A stretch of DNA of 64,000 nucleotides from PLA3 sp964592235 (GCA_964592235.1 CAZQCF010000004.1:112891-176890); one strand, 5' to 3'. Positions 50,994-62,494 are shown, counted from the first letter of the stretch. Numbers and translations: made by a program. Notes: generated by a model not told the origin, from the letters alone.

Positions 50994-52484
50994 CTACCGT
51001 GCGGCGACGATCACATCGTCGCGCGACCAGCCCTCGGCCGTGATCTGTAACACGCGAAATGGGATACCGTCGCCGCGGTTGACCTGCGCCAGCAGCGGCG
51101 CGAGCTTTTCCAGCGATTCGACGGGCCAACCGCCGAACATCGTGATGACATGCCCCGGCGCGATGCCGACGCGCGCCGCAGGCGAGCCGTTTTGCACATC
51201 CTTCACCAGCAGCCCCAGCGCGCGGCTCATGCCAAGCCGCTTCTGTTCATCCGGCTTCAGATCCGCCAGACGCAGACCGAACCGCGCCCAAAGCACCTGT
51301 TGCGTCTCGATGCCGCTTTGCGGCTCCAGCGCGAGCTTCACCTGTTGCGCCCTTCCGTCGCGCAGCACGCGCAAAGGCAGGGCCCGACCGGTCGGGGCAG
51401 TCCGCAGCACGCCGAACGCGTCGATGTAGTCACGTGTCGCCGTGCCGTCGATCTCGGTGATCACGTCGCCCGCCGCCAGCCCGGCCTTCGCCGCGGGCGA
51501 ACCCGGCTCCACCGCGCGCACGCGCACGCCGTGCGGCGCGCCGGCTGCCGACCCGGCCGCCGTCATCGCCCCGTTCTGCCCCTCGAACTTCGCCCCGAGC
51601 GTCACGCCGCGCACGCGCTCGACGTCGAGCAGCTCCGGCAGCAACGCGCACACCCGATCGGCGGGAATCGCGAAACCGATGTTCTGCGCATCGCCGCGGA
51701 TGGCCGAGTTCACGCCGATCACCTCGCCCAGCACGTTCAGCAGCGGCCCGCCGGAGTTGCCGGGATTGATCGGCGCGTCGATTTGAATCAATCCGTCGTA
51801 GGTCACGCCGCGGCCGAACTTCAGCTCGCGGTTCAGCGCGCTGACGATGCCGGTCGTCACCGTATGGCCCAGGCCCATCGGATTGCCGATGGCGACAACT
51901 GTCTCGCCCGGCATCAGGTCGTCGCTCCGGCCCAGTCGCAGCGACGGCAGCGGCCCTTCGGCCCGCACCCGCATCACGGCGATGTCGTGCGCCCGGTCGA
52001 TGGCAACCTCTTCCACGGGCAGCTCGCGCCCGTCGGCGAAGAGCGCCTTGCACTCGGCGGCCTGTGCGACCACGTGCGCATTGGTCACGAGGAATCCGTC
52101 GGGATGAATAATAAACCCCGATCCGACTGAATGCGTCTGATAGCGGCGCGGGGCGAACATCGGCATGTTGAAGATTTCATTGAGCGGGTCGCGCACCGTC
52201 ACGATCTGCGTGGTGGAGAGGTTGACCACCGCGGGGCTGGCCTGCGCGAAGACACGCGAGACAGGCGTCTGGCGAGCCGCGCGATTCTCGTCGCGCGAGC
52301 GTTCGCCGGATTGAGCGCGTGCGGATGCGATCAGCGACGGCGCAAAAACCGTCAGCACCGCCAGCGCGCACCCCGCCAAACGGCCAAGCCTCGCTTTTGC
52401 CGCTCGGCGGATCAGGCATGGCGCGATGACCCCGAATTCGCATGCGTTTTCTTGGCTATTCGCCAATTGCCATTCGCTATTCAT
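50994..52484 (-). CDS. HtrA/DegP-like periplasmic serine protease with two PDZ-like domains
   Basis: A 496-aa trypsin-fold protease with a complete triad: His137 (TNAHVV), Asp167 (AHDIAVM), Ser244 (GNSGGPLLN). A PDZ domain (VEPGSPAAKAGLAAGDVITEI) and a second PDZ-like domain (GSPAARVGIAPGHVITMFGG) follow. Exported: the hydrophobic segment AGCALAVLTVFAPSLIASARA lies at residues ~37-57, after an unusually long n-region. The ATG at 52484 overlaps the preceding stop as ATGA and lies inside an ATTCGC-type repeat, which therefore encodes the first residues (MNSEWQLANSQ). No better start is in frame. Role: envelope protein quality control. Confidence 0.9.
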   Translation of the reverse strand: MNSEWQLANSQENACEFGVIAPCLIRRAAKARLGRLAGCALAVLTVFAPSLIASARAQSGERSRDENRAARQTPVSRVFAQASPAVVNLSTTQIVTVRDPLNEIFNMPMFAPRRYQTHSVGSGFIIHPDGFLVTNAHVVAQAAECKALFADGRELPVEEVAIDRAHDIAVMRVRAEGPLPSLRLGRSDDLMPGETVVAIGNPMGLGHTVTTGIVSALNRELKFGRGVTYDGLIQIDAPINPGNSGGPLLNVLGEVIGVNSAIRGDAQNIGFAIPADRVCALLPELLDVERVRGVTLGAKFEGQNGAMTAAGSAAGAPHGVRVRAVEPGSPAAKAGLAAGDVITEIDGTATRDYIDAFGVLRTAPTGRALPLRVLRDGRAQQVKLALEPQSGIETQQVLWARFGLRLADLKPDEQKRLGMSRALGLLVKDVQNGSPAARVGIAPGHVITMFGGWPVESLEKLAPLLAQVNRGDGIPFRVLQITAEGWSRDDVIVAAR

Positions 52485-52486
52485 AC
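52450..52486. repeat. ATTCGC-type repeat at the protease start
   Basis: GGCTATTCGCCAATTGCC followed by ATTCGCTATTC. It is the same family as at 17984-18010 and 49795-49811, here overlapping a stop codon and a start codon. Confidence 0.6.
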
Positions 52487-53419
52487 CTCAAGCACCTCGT
52501 ACTGCTTCTCCCGATACGTCGAGCCGATGCTCACGCATTCCAGCCTCTGCTTGCGGCAGCGGCGCGAGCGGTGCGAGTGGCCGCAGAATGCGTGCGTCAC
52601 CTTCGGTTGCTCCAGCAGCAGCTCGCCGAACAACTCGCTCCCAAGGAACCCCGTCGCGAACTCCCAGTTCGGGATCGGGCTGTGCGGCACGAGATCGGCG
52701 AACGGCAGATGATGCACCGCCGCGACGATCCGGCTCGCCCGCGACGACGCCTCCTCCAGGTGCCGCCGCAACTTGTCCGCCAGATGCTGCGTGAACGCCA
52801 CGTCGCTCATCGGCAGCTTCACGTGCACGCCGTCCATCCAGCGGCAGGTGATCTCGCGTGCGATCGGGCCGACATCCTCGCGCCCGTCGAGCAGATGCCG
52901 ATGCTCCTCGAAATACGCCGCCGCACCGGGCGCGACCTTGTGCTGATAGAACCGCAGCGGCACCTGCATCGAACTCGGTCGATACGAGAAATCGTACCAG
53001 CCGACGTTGCCGACGATGGCCACGTCTCCCAGATAATACGGCGTCGCATCGAGGTAATGCACGCCGCTGCGAACACACGCTTCGGCGATTTCGTTCTCAT
53101 AACAATAAAGCGAGTCGCCTCCGGGCACGTCGCTCGCGTCGCGATGTCCATGGCCGTTGTCGCCGTTACCGTGGCCGCGTGCGGCGCGACCGCGCGGCAC
53201 CCAGAGTTCGTGGTTGCCCGCGACGGCGAGGCGCGGCCCTGGGAACGCCTCGAAAAGTCCGAATACTTCGTCTAGAATCGCGAGGTTGCACGAGGCGCTG
53301 TCTCCCACAAAGACGAGGCAGTCGCCCCCGGCCTGACAAATTCGGCGCGCCACGTCGCGCGTCGGCTCCTGGCTTCGCGCGATGTTGTAGTGCAGGTCCG
53401 ACGTGAGAAGAATGCGCAT
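52481..53419 (-). CDS. Calcineurin-like metallophosphoesterase
   Basis: A 312-aa phosphoesterase with all metal motifs: TSDLHYN (Asp8, His10), FVGDSASCN, VAGNHELW, VAAVHHLPF and FCGHSHRSR. After GNHE there is a His/Gly/Asp-rich loop (RGHGNGDNGHGHRDAS). The ATG at 53419 begins the first motif. The stop overlaps the protease start (ATGA). Substrate unknown. It is divergent from the ABC transporter genes with a 75-nt spacer. Confidence 0.88.
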   Translation of the reverse strand: MRILLTSDLHYNIARSQEPTRDVARRICQAGGDCLVFVGDSASCNLAILDEVFGLFEAFPGPRLAVAGNHELWVPRGRAARGHGNGDNGHGHRDASDVPGGDSLYCYENEIAEACVRSGVHYLDATPYYLGDVAIVGNVGWYDFSYRPSSMQVPLRFYQHKVAPGAAAYFEEHRHLLDGREDVGPIAREITCRWMDGVHVKLPMSDVAFTQHLADKLRRHLEEASSRASRIVAAVHHLPFADLVPHSPIPNWEFATGFLGSELFGELLLEQPKVTHAFCGHSHRSRRCRKQRLECVSIGSTYREKQYEVLEV

Positions 53420-53494
53420 GGTTCCGCAATGCCCGTTCGATCGGCAGGTAATCCCATCATAGCCGCCGACAAAACCCCGCGACAACGCGACCCC

Positions 53495-54235
53495 ATGGCC
53501 CAGGTCATCGCCATCGCCGACGTACACAAGACTTATCACCTCGGCGACGAAGCCATCCGCGCCCTGCAGGGCGTCAGCCTGACGGTCAACCGCGGCGAGT
53601 TCGTCGCCATCATGGGAGCAAGCGGCTCGGGCAAGACCACGCTCCTCCACCTCGCCGGCGGCCTCGATCTACCGGATCAGGGCGAGATCATCGTCGCCGA
53701 GCAACGACTATCGCAGTTATCTGATGAAGCGCGAACCTTGTTCCGTCGCCGTCGGCTCGGCATCGTCTTTCAGGCGTTCAACCTGTTGCCGACTCTCACC
53801 GCGCTGGAAAACGTCATGCTGCCGCTGCTCATTGACGGCGTGCCGGCCGCGCGCGCCGAGACCCGCGCCCGTGAATTGCTCAAGACGGTGCGACTCGAGC
53901 ATCGCCTTCGCCATCGACCGGCCATCCTCTCCGGCGGCGAGCAGCAGCGCGTCGCGATCGCCCGCGCGCTCATGAATGAGCCGGATGTCATCCTCGCCGA
54001 CGAGCCGACGGGCAACCTCGACCCGACTTCGTCCGAGGAGATCTGGAGGCTCCTGCGCGACCTCGCGCTGCAAACCGCCACCACCGTGCTCATGGTCACC
54101 CACGAACCGGCTGCCGCCGCGTACGCCGACCGGGTTCATGTTCTGCGCGAAGGCCGATTCACCGGCGTCATCGAATCACAAGGAGCCGGCGATGCAGCAC
54201 TGGTTGCAGATCGCTTCGCGCAACTGGCGGGCTAG
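53495..54235 (+). CDS. ABC transporter ATP-binding protein (LolD/MacB class)
   Basis: A 246-aa ATPase: Walker A GASGSGKTT (41-49), Q-loop FQAFNLLPTL, signature LSGGEQQRVAIARAL, Walker B VILADEPTGNLD and switch His in VTHEP. The normal length contrasts with the interrupted ATPase at 16903. The ATG at 53495 fits the family. It overlaps the permease gene by 44 nt, so the two are translated together and form one exporter. Confidence 0.93.
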   Translation: MAQVIAIADVHKTYHLGDEAIRALQGVSLTVNRGEFVAIMGASGSGKTTLLHLAGGLDLPDQGEIIVAEQRLSQLSDEARTLFRRRRLGIVFQAFNLLPTLTALENVMLPLLIDGVPAARAETRARELLKTVRLEHRLRHRPAILSGGEQQRVAIARALMNEPDVILADEPTGNLDPTSSEEIWRLLRDLALQTATTVLMVTHEPAAAAYADRVHVLREGRFTGVIESQGAGDAALVADRFAQLAG

Positions 54236-56987
54236 ACCCGGCCGTGCCGCGCTGGCGACGCTGGCGGTCGCGCTGGGCGTCGGCGTCGTCGCGTGGGTCA
54301 CCTGCTGCTACGAATCGGTGCAGCGCAGCGTCACGCACGTCGTGCTGGAGTGGATCGGGCGCAGCCACGTCATCATCGAGGCGACCGAGGGCGTTTGGGC
54401 GTTCTTCGGGGAGGATGTCGATTCAATCGCCGCGCAGGTCCCCGGCGTGAAAGCGACGACCGTTCGCACGCGCGAATATGTGTATGCCGCGCCGCCCGAT
54501 CGCGCCAGCGGCCGCGCGCCGAGCGATAACCAGTTCATCCGCATCGAAGTGACCGGCGTCGTGCCGGAGAAGGAACTCACGTTTCGCACGTACAAGCTCG
54601 CCGCCGGGCGGTTCCTCGACCCCGCCGCGCGCGGCGAGATTCTCGTGGAGAAACTCATCGCCGACGAATTCAAACTCGGCCTGGGCGATACGATCTTCTT
54701 GCGCGACAACGACCCACCCGGTCCGCCGACGCCGTTCAAAATTGTCGGCCTCATTGACCGCCGGCGAGCCAGCTTGAATCAGGCCGTCATGACGTGGGCG
54801 GCGCTGAAGGATGTCCAGGCGCTCTGCACGCTGCCGGGCAAGATCAAGGGCGTGGACATCATGCTCCACGATGCATCGCTGGAGAACATCCGCGCGACGG
54901 CCGATGTGATCCGAGCGCGCCTCGCCGAGCGCGAGAAGATACTCAAAGCGGCCGGTGGCGCAAATGCTTCCGTCGAGTCGCTGGAATTGAAGACCACCGA
55001 GGCGCAGCATCAGCGGCTCGGCGCGGCTCGCGGTCTGCTTCAATTCATCATGATGCTGCTCGGCTGCGTGGTGCTCCTTACGGCGCTGTTCATCATCCTC
55101 GCGTCGATGGGCATGGGCGTCACCGAGCAGATCACCGAACTGGGGCTGCTCCGATGCGTCGGGATGACGCGCTTTCAGGCGGCGATGCTCGTGCTTTGTC
55201 AGACGCTGCCGATCGGACTGCTTGGCACGCTCGTCGGTGTGCCGCTTGGCTTGGCGCTGCAATGGATCACGGTGCAAGTCGCGCAGGATTATCTCGGTCA
55301 AATGGCGATCAGCGGATGGGGGCTGGCGCTGGCCGTCGCGGGCGGACTCGGCGCGACCGTGCTGGGCGGGGCCGTGCCGGCGGTCGGCGCGTTTCTCGTG
55401 ACGCCCGTCGATGCCACGCGCCCGCAGGCGACCCGCACCCCGCAACGGCTGCTTGCCATTTCGACCATTCTGGGCGCGGCATTGATCGCGGCGCACGAAC
55501 TCATCAAATCTCGCATACCGATTGACGCGGGAAACGCGCCGGGCGCGTTTGACGCGATGGCGCTCGCGTCGCTCATGACGCTCTACGCCGGCTTCGCCCT
55601 GATCGCCCCGATCTGCGTCGCGCTCGTCGGCAGGCTCTTTGTCCGCGTCGCTGCGCTCGCGCTGCGATTGCGCCCCCAGTTGCTCGGCGAGGAAATCGAC
55701 AAAACGCCGATTCGATCCGCCGCCGTCTGCTGCGGCCTGATGGTCGGCCTTTCGCTCATCGTCGGGCTGGTCGTTTGGGCGCGGAGCGTGAAGGCAGGCT
55801 GGGAGTTCCCCAAGGAGTTTCCCGACGCGCTGTTGTACAGCTACGACTCACTGCCGCTGGATGAAGTCCGCGCGCTGGCGTCGATGCCGGGCATCACGAA
55901 GTTCACCGTCGCCGACGACTTCGCGTTCACGTTCACCAAACCGAGCCGCTTGAGCATCTTCCGCGCCATGCAGCAGATGGACCCGAGTCAGCGCTGCCTG
56001 GCGATCGAACCCGAAGAAGGTTTTCGTATCGTCAAGCTCACGTTTCTCGAGGGCAACGAAGCCGACGCGCTGCAGAAGCTCAAGGCCGGCGGGCATGCCC
56101 TCGTCACGCGCGAGTTCGCCCAGGCGCGGCGCAAGCATCTCGGCGATAGCGTCAACCTTTGGGTTGACGAGACGAGGGCAACCTTCAAGATCGCCGGCGT
56201 CATCGCCTCGCCCGGCCTGGACATCGCCATCAGCTTCTTCAACGCCAGCGAGTATTTCCAGTTCTACGCCGTGGGCGCAGTCATTCTGACACAGGCCGAT
56301 GCGCAGGCGAAGTTCGGCCGCCGTTATGGCAAGCTGATGCTCTTCAACTTCGATTTTGCCGCGAACGATCCCTCGCGCGTCGCCGGCGGCACACCCGCCG
56401 TCGTCCGCCAGTCGGATGCGAAGCCCGGCGCGCGGCCCAATTTCTCGCTCGGGCCCGGGCCGATTCCCGGCGACGGCCCCGAAGAACGCATCGTCAATCA
56501 AATGCTCGAACGCCTCGGCTATCCGTCAAAGGCCTTCGTCACCGCGCGCGAATTAAAGCAGCAGATCGACCGCAACATCGACCGCGTCACGCTCCTGCTC
56601 TCGGCGATTCCGTTCGTCGGGCTGGTCGTCGCCGCGCTGGGGCTGGCCAATCTGATGGCGGCAAACGTCGCCAGCCGTTCGAAACAAATCGCTGTGCTGC
56701 GGTCGCTTGGCACGACGCGCAGCCAGGTGCTGCGAATCGTCATGGGCGAGGCGATGGTACTGGGGCTGCTTGGCAGCGCGATGGGTTTGGCGCTGGGGAT
56801 GCTGCTGGGACGGACGAGCAACCACATGACGTATCTGCTCTCCGGGTTCCAGCCGCCGTTTCAGATTCCGTGGGCGCTGGTCGCCGCGAGCGCCGCGCTC
56901 TCGACCGTGCTGTGTCTGCTCGCCGCGCTTGTCCCCGCGCGACGCGCCAGTCGATCAAACGTCGTTGAGGTGCTTTCGAGCCTGTAA
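54192..56987 (+). CDS. ABC transporter permease with two FtsX domains
   Basis: A 931-aa permease with two FtsX repeats, as in the duplicated MacB/FtsX family. Start ASRNWRARPGRAALATLAVAL with a first helix, a large extracytoplasmic domain, four helices (LLQFIMMLLGCVVLLTALFI and following), a second MacB-like periplasmic domain, and final helices (IPFVGLVVAALGLANLMAAN ... VPARRASRSNVVEVL). The ATG at 54192 has AGGAG upstream. Substrates of this class include lipoproteins, peptides or lipids; none can be named. Confidence 0.9.
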   Translation: MQHWLQIASRNWRARPGRAALATLAVALGVGVVAWVTCCYESVQRSVTHVVLEWIGRSHVIIEATEGVWAFFGEDVDSIAAQVPGVKATTVRTREYVYAAPPDRASGRAPSDNQFIRIEVTGVVPEKELTFRTYKLAAGRFLDPAARGEILVEKLIADEFKLGLGDTIFLRDNDPPGPPTPFKIVGLIDRRRASLNQAVMTWAALKDVQALCTLPGKIKGVDIMLHDASLENIRATADVIRARLAEREKILKAAGGANASVESLELKTTEAQHQRLGAARGLLQFIMMLLGCVVLLTALFIILASMGMGVTEQITELGLLRCVGMTRFQAAMLVLCQTLPIGLLGTLVGVPLGLALQWITVQVAQDYLGQMAISGWGLALAVAGGLGATVLGGAVPAVGAFLVTPVDATRPQATRTPQRLLAISTILGAALIAAHELIKSRIPIDAGNAPGAFDAMALASLMTLYAGFALIAPICVALVGRLFVRVAALALRLRPQLLGEEIDKTPIRSAAVCCGLMVGLSLIVGLVVWARSVKAGWEFPKEFPDALLYSYDSLPLDEVRALASMPGITKFTVADDFAFTFTKPSRLSIFRAMQQMDPSQRCLAIEPEEGFRIVKLTFLEGNEADALQKLKAGGHALVTREFAQARRKHLGDSVNLWVDETRATFKIAGVIASPGLDIAISFFNASEYFQFYAVGAVILTQADAQAKFGRRYGKLMLFNFDFAANDPSRVAGGTPAVVRQSDAKPGARPNFSLGPGPIPGDGPEERIVNQMLERLGYPSKAFVTARELKQQIDRNIDRVTLLLSAIPFVGLVVAALGLANLMAANVASRSKQIAVLRSLGTTRSQVLRIVMGEAMVLGLLGSAMGLALGMLLGRTSNHMTYLLSGFQPPFQIPWALVAASAALSTVLCLLAALVPARRASRSNVVEVLSSL

Positions 56988-57105
56988 AGGGAGCGCTTTC
57001 GCGCCGCGCCCGGTCGCAACAAGTTGCGATGGATGCTGATGCGTCTTATTTGGCCGCCGGGCCCGCCACCGCGGATCTGCGACTTGCTCGGCGCAGTGTG
57101 CAAGA

Positions 57106-57630
57106 ATGAATCTCTCCGATTCCACGCTGGCCGACCTTTGCGATCACGCCGCCGCCGCGTACCCGCGCGAGTGCTGCGGCATGATTCACCGGTCCGGCCG
57201 CGTTCGACGATGCCGGAATATCGCCTCGCGCCCCGACCGCTTCGAGTTCGCCGCCGACGACGTTGTCGCGCTCTTCGAATCGCAAGCGACCGCCGACCCC
57301 GTCACCGTCATCTACCACTCGCATCCCGACGCCAAGGCCGATTGGAGCGCTGGCGATGAGGCGGGCGCGCGGGCCCTCGGCGCGTCGATGCTCGCCCGGC
57401 TGACCTGGCTCGTCGTCACCTGTCCGGCCGGCCGGCCGACCCAGATTGTGTCATATAAATGGCACTCCGCGACCGAAGCGCACCCCAACGTACCCCCTGC
57501 CACCGCCGCAGGCGGCCGGTTTCTCCGACTCGCCGAGAAAGTTTTTCACAGGCGCGAAGACCGTGTGGTTGACCTGATCGGCCCGACGGCAGCAAACTCC
57601 TCGCATCGAGCACATAACTATCTGAAATAA
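57106..57630 (+). CDS. JAMM/MPN+ (Mov34-type) metalloprotease-like protein
   Basis: A 174-aa protein with the complete JAMM zinc site: Glu22 (PRECCG), His71 and His73 (YHSHP), Ser81 and Asp84 (WSAGDE). Bacterial JAMM proteins of this size cleave C-terminal extensions from ubiquitin-like sulfur carriers (ThiS/CysO-like). No such carrier gene is next to it. The last ~45 residues are not part of the domain and have no known motif. Confidence 0.88.
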   Translation: MNLSDSTLADLCDHAAAAYPRECCGMIHRSGRVRRCRNIASRPDRFEFAADDVVALFESQATADPVTVIYHSHPDAKADWSAGDEAGARALGASMLARLTWLVVTCPAGRPTQIVSYKWHSATEAHPNVPPATAAGGRFLRLAEKVFHRREDRVVDLIGPTAANSSHRAHNYLK

Positions 57631-57753
57631 AGCAGGTTATGGCGAATCATGGGGCGAATTCCCCACGCCCTCGGAATGGCCCGAATTCACCTATCTTTGT
57701 GGTAACGCGAGACTTGCGACCCATCCGCCACGAAATGTGATGCGCCGTCATGC

Positions 57754-57783
57754 TTGCAAGTCACCAACTAGTTGCTATAGGAT
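57754..57783 (+). promoter_or_regulatory. Putative promoter of the HU gene
   Basis: -35 TTGCAA (57754-57759), -10 TAGGAT (57778-57783, 18-nt spacer) or TATAGG (57776-57781, 16-nt spacer). The stretch ATAGGATAGGT is identical to that at the RHH promoter (29797-29807). Leader of ~145 nt to the start codon. Confidence 0.45.
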
Positions 57784-57931
57784 AGGTTACAATCGTTTCG
57801 ACCGGGACGAACCGGCTGATTCAGTGCCGCACGCTCACAGTCGCGAAGGCGGTGAATTGTTGCGGTCGCCGGCGGATGATTTCGAGCGGGCGTCCAGTTT
57901 CCCATGTCGCCATGATTGCAGGTGCTTTGCC

Positions 57932-58267
57932 ATGAACACGATCACCAAGAAAGACCTGATTGACCGCCTTGCGGACAAGACCGGCCAGAAGCGCGTGGTT
58001 GTAAAGCGCATTATTCAGGGCTTCTTGGATGATATTATTGATGAACTGGGTCGCGGCAACCGCTTGGAATTTCGCGACTTCGGCGTGTTTGAAAGCAAGG
58101 TCCGCGCCGCACGCACCGCCCAGAACCCCAAAACGCTTGAACGCGTCGAGGTTCCCCAGAAGCGGACGGTCAAATTCAAGGTCGGCCGAGTCATGAAGAT
58201 GAAGCTCGGCATGGACCACGACGGCAGCGGAAATTCCCGCCCGTCTCCAACCCCTTCCAGCACCTGA
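57932..58267 (+). CDS. hup: HU/IHF family DNA-binding protein
   Basis: A 111-aa histone-like protein: TKKDLIDRLADKTGQKRVVV, the dimer helix, RLEFRDFGVFESKVRAAR, NPKTLERVEVPQKRTVKFK. The last ~20 residues (HDGSGNSRPSPTPSST) extend beyond the usual 90-95 aa. It binds and bends DNA non-specifically. The ATG at 57932 starts the conserved helix; the longer frame upstream is not conserved. The 300 nt before it hold a putative promoter and no other gene. Confidence 0.93.
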   Translation: MNTITKKDLIDRLADKTGQKRVVVKRIIQGFLDDIIDELGRGNRLEFRDFGVFESKVRAARTAQNPKTLERVEVPQKRTVKFKVGRVMKMKLGMDHDGSGNSRPSPTPSST

Positions 58268-58440
58268 TTCCAGACCTCCTACCTATCCGCTCGTAACTCG
58301 CACCCGCGCAACGAGATAGGCCCGCGCCGGCCACGCATGCAGTCACCTGCATCCTGGTAGCCGCACGCCCTTGGCGCCCCTGCGCTCCGGCGGTCTAAGC
58401 ACACTTATCAGTTTCAACCGATTCATGGCGGTTTTTCCCT
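58268..58440. other. Intergenic region after HU
   Basis: No gene, tRNA or clear terminator seen. It ends at the feoA promoter. Confidence 0.3.
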
Positions 58441-58469
58441 TTGACAGGGCCCCATTCGCGTGCTAGGCT
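58441..58469 (+). promoter_or_regulatory. Promoter of feoAB
   Basis: -35 TTGACA (58441-58446), 17-nt spacer, -10 TAGGCT (58464-58469). The predicted start falls near 58476, at the edge of the Fur-box-like palindrome. Confidence 0.7.
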
Positions 58470-58476
58470 TAATTGA

Positions 58477-58491
58477 AATTGAGTCTCAATT
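58477..58491. promoter_or_regulatory. Fur-box-like operator
   Basis: AATTGAG-T-CTCAATT, a perfect 7-1-7 palindrome just after the feoAB promoter. Its form and place fit repression by a Fur-type regulator in iron-replete cells. The regulator is not in this window. Confidence 0.65.
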
Positions 58492-58552
58492 ACAACGAGT
58501 CGCAGGCCCGGTAAGGCCTCGTCCCGTTGAGCAGCACGAGGCGCGGTTCAAC

Positions 58553-58794
58553 ATGGTTGCCCAAACCTTTCGAAGCCTGGCCGATCTGCATCCCGGTGAA
58601 TCCGGTCGCGTTGCCCGCGTGGAGGGCCTGCCCGAGGTGCGCATGCGTCTGCTGGAGATGGGGCTGACGCGCGGCACGGCGGTTCGGCTGGTTCGTGTGG
58701 CGCCGCTGGGTGATCCCATCGAGCTGGATGTGCGCGGCTACCGCTTGAGCGTCCGCAAGGGCGAGGCCCGGAGCGTCAGTCTCGGGAACGAGTA

Positions 58795-58795
<1 letters not shown>
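58553..58795 (+). CDS. feoA: Ferrous iron transport protein A
   Basis: An 80-aa SH3-like FeoA protein (SLADLHPGESGRVARVEG, RLLEMGLTRGTAVRLVRVAP, GDPIELDVRGYRLSVRKGEA). It assists FeoB in ferrous iron uptake. The ATG at 58553 is the family start. The TAA stop shares its last A with the feoB ATG (TAATG). Confidence 0.93.
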
Positions 58796-61016
<2,221 letters not shown>

Positions 61017-61020
<4 letters not shown>

Positions 61021-61039
61021 GGTGCGTCTTCGACGCACC
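61017..61039 (+). repeat. GTAGGGTG-type dispersed palindrome overlapping the feoB stop
   Basis: GTAGGGTGCGTC, TTC, GACGCACC. Its TAG is the feoB stop codon. The ~60 bp after it (AAATCCATTCGTTCGATC and on) are almost the same as after the copy at 63191. Confidence 0.8.
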
Positions 61040-61096
61040 GATCGATCACAAATCCATTCGTTCGATCTTTGTCGCACAGGCGTCTCGCCCGTGAGT

Positions 61097-62494
61097 TCAC
61101 CCGCGGCGGCGGGGGACGGCCGGTTGCGTGGCGGCGGTGCGGGCGGTGATCTGCTCCTGTCGCAGCAGCGGTTCGAGCCTCGACTTCAACCGCGCGAAGC
61201 TATCCGCGACGGGTTTCAGCAAGCGCTCGCGCTCGGCCTGCGCGGCATCGCGCTTTGCGGGCGGCAACTTCGCATCCTTTAATTGCGCCTCGACCTTCTC
61301 CAGGTCCGGCCGGCGCTTGTCCAGCACGGCGCGGGCCTCCTTGCGGCAGTCGTCCAGCACGCCGCGCGCCGCCGTGCGCTGCTTGTCGTCCGCGTCGTAT
61401 CGCAGACACCACCGGCGGACGTAAACCTCCCACTCGTCCGGCCGCGTCGGCAGATCGTCGATGCCCTCGTTGCCCGACGGGTCGTACCACCAGGCCGGGT
61501 AGCGGTAATCGTCGGCCTTCTGGTTCCGCGCCATCCGGTCGCGAAGCTCGCGGTTGCCGGTCGCTTCGCGCACCTGAAGCCATTGTTCCCTGGGGATTGA
61601 CTTCGTGCCGTCCCATACCAATCGTGTCCCCGCCTGGGGGTCTTCGACCCACGAGCCGGCCGGGATGTTTAGCATCGCCATCGTGATGGACTTGGGATGC
61701 TCCGGCCGATCAATCGTCGCCTGCTTCAATTTGTATTCAAATCGGTTTACTCGCTTCGCATTGCCTTGAGCCCAACCCTTGTAGTAGGTCGGAAACCAGT
61801 AACCATCAATGTGGCCATACTGCGTTTCACATTCCCCCCAAGTTTCCCACGGCGCAGACCCCATCTTCCGCGTGATCTTGATTGAAATCACGGCGAAGTC
61901 CTTTGATGGATCGATGCGCCAGGTATACCGGCCTTGAATTTCCAGCCCATCGTCGGTCTTGATTCGGCCTTCTGCTGTGACTTCGATAATCTCCTCCATC
62001 TGTTCAACACGCCAGTCGGAGGGGTTGGGATGATATTCCTCCAGGTTCTGGCGAATTTGATCCAGAGGTCGGATCAAGGGCACGCATTCCATTCCGATCC
62101 CGCGCACGTCAAAGGCTGTGGGCCGACCATCGGAGTGAACAATGGCCGAGTAGCCGGACTCGATGTGTGTCCATGCCTCGCCCTTTTCGGCGTCCATAAG
62201 TTCGAGCCGCGGGCTGCATCCAAACCGTGTGCCCAGCATGGGCCTTCCGGTGACCCCATTGACACCCATCACGCCATCGTCGTCTCCTGTATGCCGGACG
62301 ACATAGGAACCCTTGCTCGCGCGCAGCTCATCATTCATGACTTGTTCGCGTTCCGGACGGCTGATCGTCATGCGGTAGCTGATGTGCGCGGTGCGCATGG
62401 ACTGCCTCGCGGCAAAGGCGCGCTCAGGCGGCTCGGGCAGCTGTGCGATTGCACCGTTTAGAAGCAGACAAACCGATATGATCGGCTCAATCAT
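61097..62494 (-). CDS. Secreted protein of unknown family, copy 1 (coiled-coil C-terminus)
   Basis: A 465-aa exported protein (signal MIEPIISVCLLLNGAIA). The N-terminal 300 residues look beta-rich and LolA/DUF-like (KGSYVVRHTGDDDGVMGVNG, GLEIQGRYTWRIDPSKDFAV). A Trp/Tyr-rich stretch follows (YRYPAWWYDPSGNEGIDDLP), then a charged helical C-terminus (ARAVLDKRRPDLEKVEAQLK). I do not recognise the family. The 3' ~430 nt and downstream flank are duplicated at 63186-63690. It is convergent with feoB. Confidence 0.7.
   Translation of the reverse strand: MIEPIISVCLLLNGAIAQLPEPPERAFAARQSMRTAHISYRMTISRPEREQVMNDELRASKGSYVVRHTGDDDGVMGVNGVTGRPMLGTRFGCSPRLELMDAEKGEAWTHIESGYSAIVHSDGRPTAFDVRGIGMECVPLIRPLDQIRQNLEEYHPNPSDWRVEQMEEIIEVTAEGRIKTDDGLEIQGRYTWRIDPSKDFAVISIKITRKMGSAPWETWGECETQYGHIDGYWFPTYYKGWAQGNAKRVNRFEYKLKQATIDRPEHPKSITMAMLNIPAGSWVEDPQAGTRLVWDGTKSIPREQWLQVREATGNRELRDRMARNQKADDYRYPAWWYDPSGNEGIDDLPTRPDEWEVYVRRWCLRYDADDKQRTAARGVLDDCRKEARAVLDKRRPDLEKVEAQLKDAKLPPAKRDAAQAERERLLKPVADSFARLKSRLEPLLRQEQITARTAATQPAVPRRRG

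Noticed and set aside
57631..57931. Riboswitch in the HU leader
   Set aside because: The ~145-nt leader shows no recognisable conserved aptamer core; only a putative promoter is supported.
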